From contig JAISXJ010000036.1 of NCBI GenBank assembly GCA_031270565.1, positions 1 to 6,002 on the forward strand: DNA of 6,002 nucleotides, in the 5' to 3' direction. The stretch comes from Prevotellaceae bacterium. GTDB lineage: Bacteria > Bacteroidota > Bacteroidia > Bacteroidales > Paludibacteraceae. The notes below the pieces were generated by a model. It did not search any database and had not been told where the DNA came from. It was given only the letters and a program-made list of their open reading frames with translations. A program made the translations under genes and the position numbers. Shown piece after piece: positions 5,145 through 6,002 of the stretch (position 1 is its first letter; each line of letters begins with the position of its first letter).

Positions 5145-5186
5145 ATGTATGCAGAGGCAGCATCAATAATAATCCAGGAAGTATGA
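5145..5186 (+). other. 13-codon frame overlapping the fabH start (ATGA)
   Basis: ATG at 5145 opens a frame MYAEAASIIIQEV that stops at TGA 5184-5186, overlapping the fabH ATG (5183) in an ATGA arrangement typical of translational coupling. It is too short to judge by composition and has no clear ribosome binding site. It may be a coupling leader peptide or chance. Confidence 0.15.
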
Positions 5187-6002
5187 GTAACAATAAAGCC
5201 AGAGGCGCCATAACAGCCATTGAAGCCTATATCCCAGACTACGTGCTGACCAACGAGGAGTTGAGCCGTATGGTGGATACCACCGATGAGTGGATTATAA
5301 CACGTGTTGGTATTCGCGAGCGTCATATTCTCAAAGAGTCGGGAGAAGGTGCGAGTTTTATGGGAGCACATGCCGTGTCAAGCCTCTTGACGAAAAACAA
5401 CATCGACCCCTCTGAAATAGGGGCAGTTATTTGTTCAACGGTTACGCCGGATATGGTTTTTCCGGCAAGCGCAGCCATTATTGCCCATAAATGCGGTATT
5501 GTCAACGCTATGACATTCGATATAAATGTTGGCTGTGCGGGATTTATCCACGCTTTCAAGACTGCTACACTTTATGTTGAAAGTGGTTTCTGCAAAAAAG
5601 CTTTAGTTGTCAGTGCGGAAAAAATGTCGTCAATCACAGACTACACCGACCGTAATACCTGCCCGCTGTTCGGTGATGGTGCGGCAGCAGTTTTGGTTGA
5701 GTTACGTCAGGACGGCACCGGATTGCAGGATGCCATTCTGCGTTCAAACGGCGCAGGGACGCCTTTTCTGCAAATGGTTGCAGGCGGTTCGCAATGTCCG
5801 GCTTCGCACGAAACTGTGAATAAACGGCAACATTTCATCTATCAGGATGGCAAAAATGTTTTTAAATGGGCAGTGGAAAAGATGGCGGATGTCTCTGCAG
5901 AGATTATGGAACGCAACAATTTGGCGCCTGAAGATGTCGCCTATCTGTTGCCGCATCAGGCAAATCTTCGTATCATTGACGCCGTAGCCAACCGAATGGG
6001 CA
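5183..6002 (+). CDS. fabH: 3-oxoacyl-[ACP] synthase III (KAS III), 3' end missing
   Basis: FabH condenses an acyl-CoA primer with malonyl-ACP to start type II fatty acid synthesis in the cytoplasm. The 273 residues present cover most of the usual 320-340. Motifs in order: DEWIITRVGIRERHI (35-49), with W37 and R41 at the E. coli W32/R36 CoA-binding positions; VFPASAA (92-98), whose F93 lines up with primer-gate F87; DINVGCAGF (113-121) with catalytic C118; LFGDGAAAVL (162-171); and LLPHQANLRII (255-265) with catalytic H258. The third catalytic residue, the Asn of the HGNTS motif, lies beyond the window edge. The ATG at 5183 gives an N-terminus that aligns with known FabH proteins; AGGA at 5176-5179 is only 3 bases away, too close for an ideal Shine-Dalgarno. 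In many Bacteroidota this enzyme accepts branched primers, but the sequence alone does not settle primer choice. The frame is intact to the last base. Confidence 0.95.
   Translation, partial: MSNNKARGAITAIEAYIPDYVLTNEELSRMVDTTDEWIITRVGIRERHILKESGEGASFMGAHAVSSLLTKNNIDPSEIGAVICSTVTPDMVFPASAAIIAHKCGIVNAMTFDINVGCAGFIHAFKTATLYVESGFCKKALVVSAEKMSSITDYTDRNTCPLFGDGAAAVLVELRQDGTGLQDAILRSNGAGTPFLQMVAGGSQCPASHETVNKRQHFIYQDGKNVFKWAVEKMADVSAEIMERNNLAPEDVAYLLPHQANLRIIDAVANRMG

Overview
The window reads as ordinary chromosomal DNA of a member of the Bacteroidota, most likely the order Bacteroidales. Four things point there. The start codons lack clear Shine-Dalgarno sequences and sit behind AT-rich leaders. 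Several intergenic regions carry the Bacteroides-type -7 box TAnnTTTG, usually followed by GC-rich bases. One gene encodes a secreted FISUMP-domain protein with the ILDLNSS-KGGLL N-terminal motif typical of this phylum. The FabH and IlvE sequences also look like Bacteroidales members. The genus cannot be told from this window.

Layout, all genes on the + strand: (1) 1-275, a repeat-bearing intergenic region (inverted nonamer repeats, a triple GACAACT heptamer) ending in a candidate promoter. (2) 276-1301, ilvE, a branched-chain amino acid aminotransferase. (3) 1302-1660, a 359-base gene-free stretch dominated by two large stem-loops, then a well-formed promoter. (4) 1661-1734, tRNA-Ala with anticodon GGC. 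(5) 1801-2463, a small outer-membrane beta-barrel protein of unknown substrate, closed by a strong intrinsic terminator. (6) 2626-3312, pssA, phosphatidylserine synthase. (7) 3313-3522, an intergenic region with a candidate promoter and a leader hairpin. (8) 3523-4857, the secreted FISUMP-domain protein. (9) 4858-5182, a 325-base AT-rich stretch with short repeats, a candidate promoter and a leader hairpin. (10) 5183 to the window end, fabH, 3-oxoacyl-ACP synthase III, cut off by the window edge.

The genes look like separate transcription units, not one operon: each gap is over 70 bases and most gaps hold a promoter-like box or a hairpin. The metabolic link is loose. IlvE interconverts branched-chain amino acids and their keto acids, the source of branched primers for FabH-initiated iso/anteiso fatty acids in many Bacteroidota. 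PssA puts finished acyl chains into phosphatidylserine, the precursor of phosphatidylethanolamine. This is a pathway-level inference and not evidence of co-regulation.

I found no defence system, CRISPR array, transposase, integrase or biosynthetic cluster. The least explained signal is the structured non-coding block between ilvE and tRNA-Ala (about 1317-1475). The lack of rpmF before fabH and the uncharacterised FISUMP protein come next.
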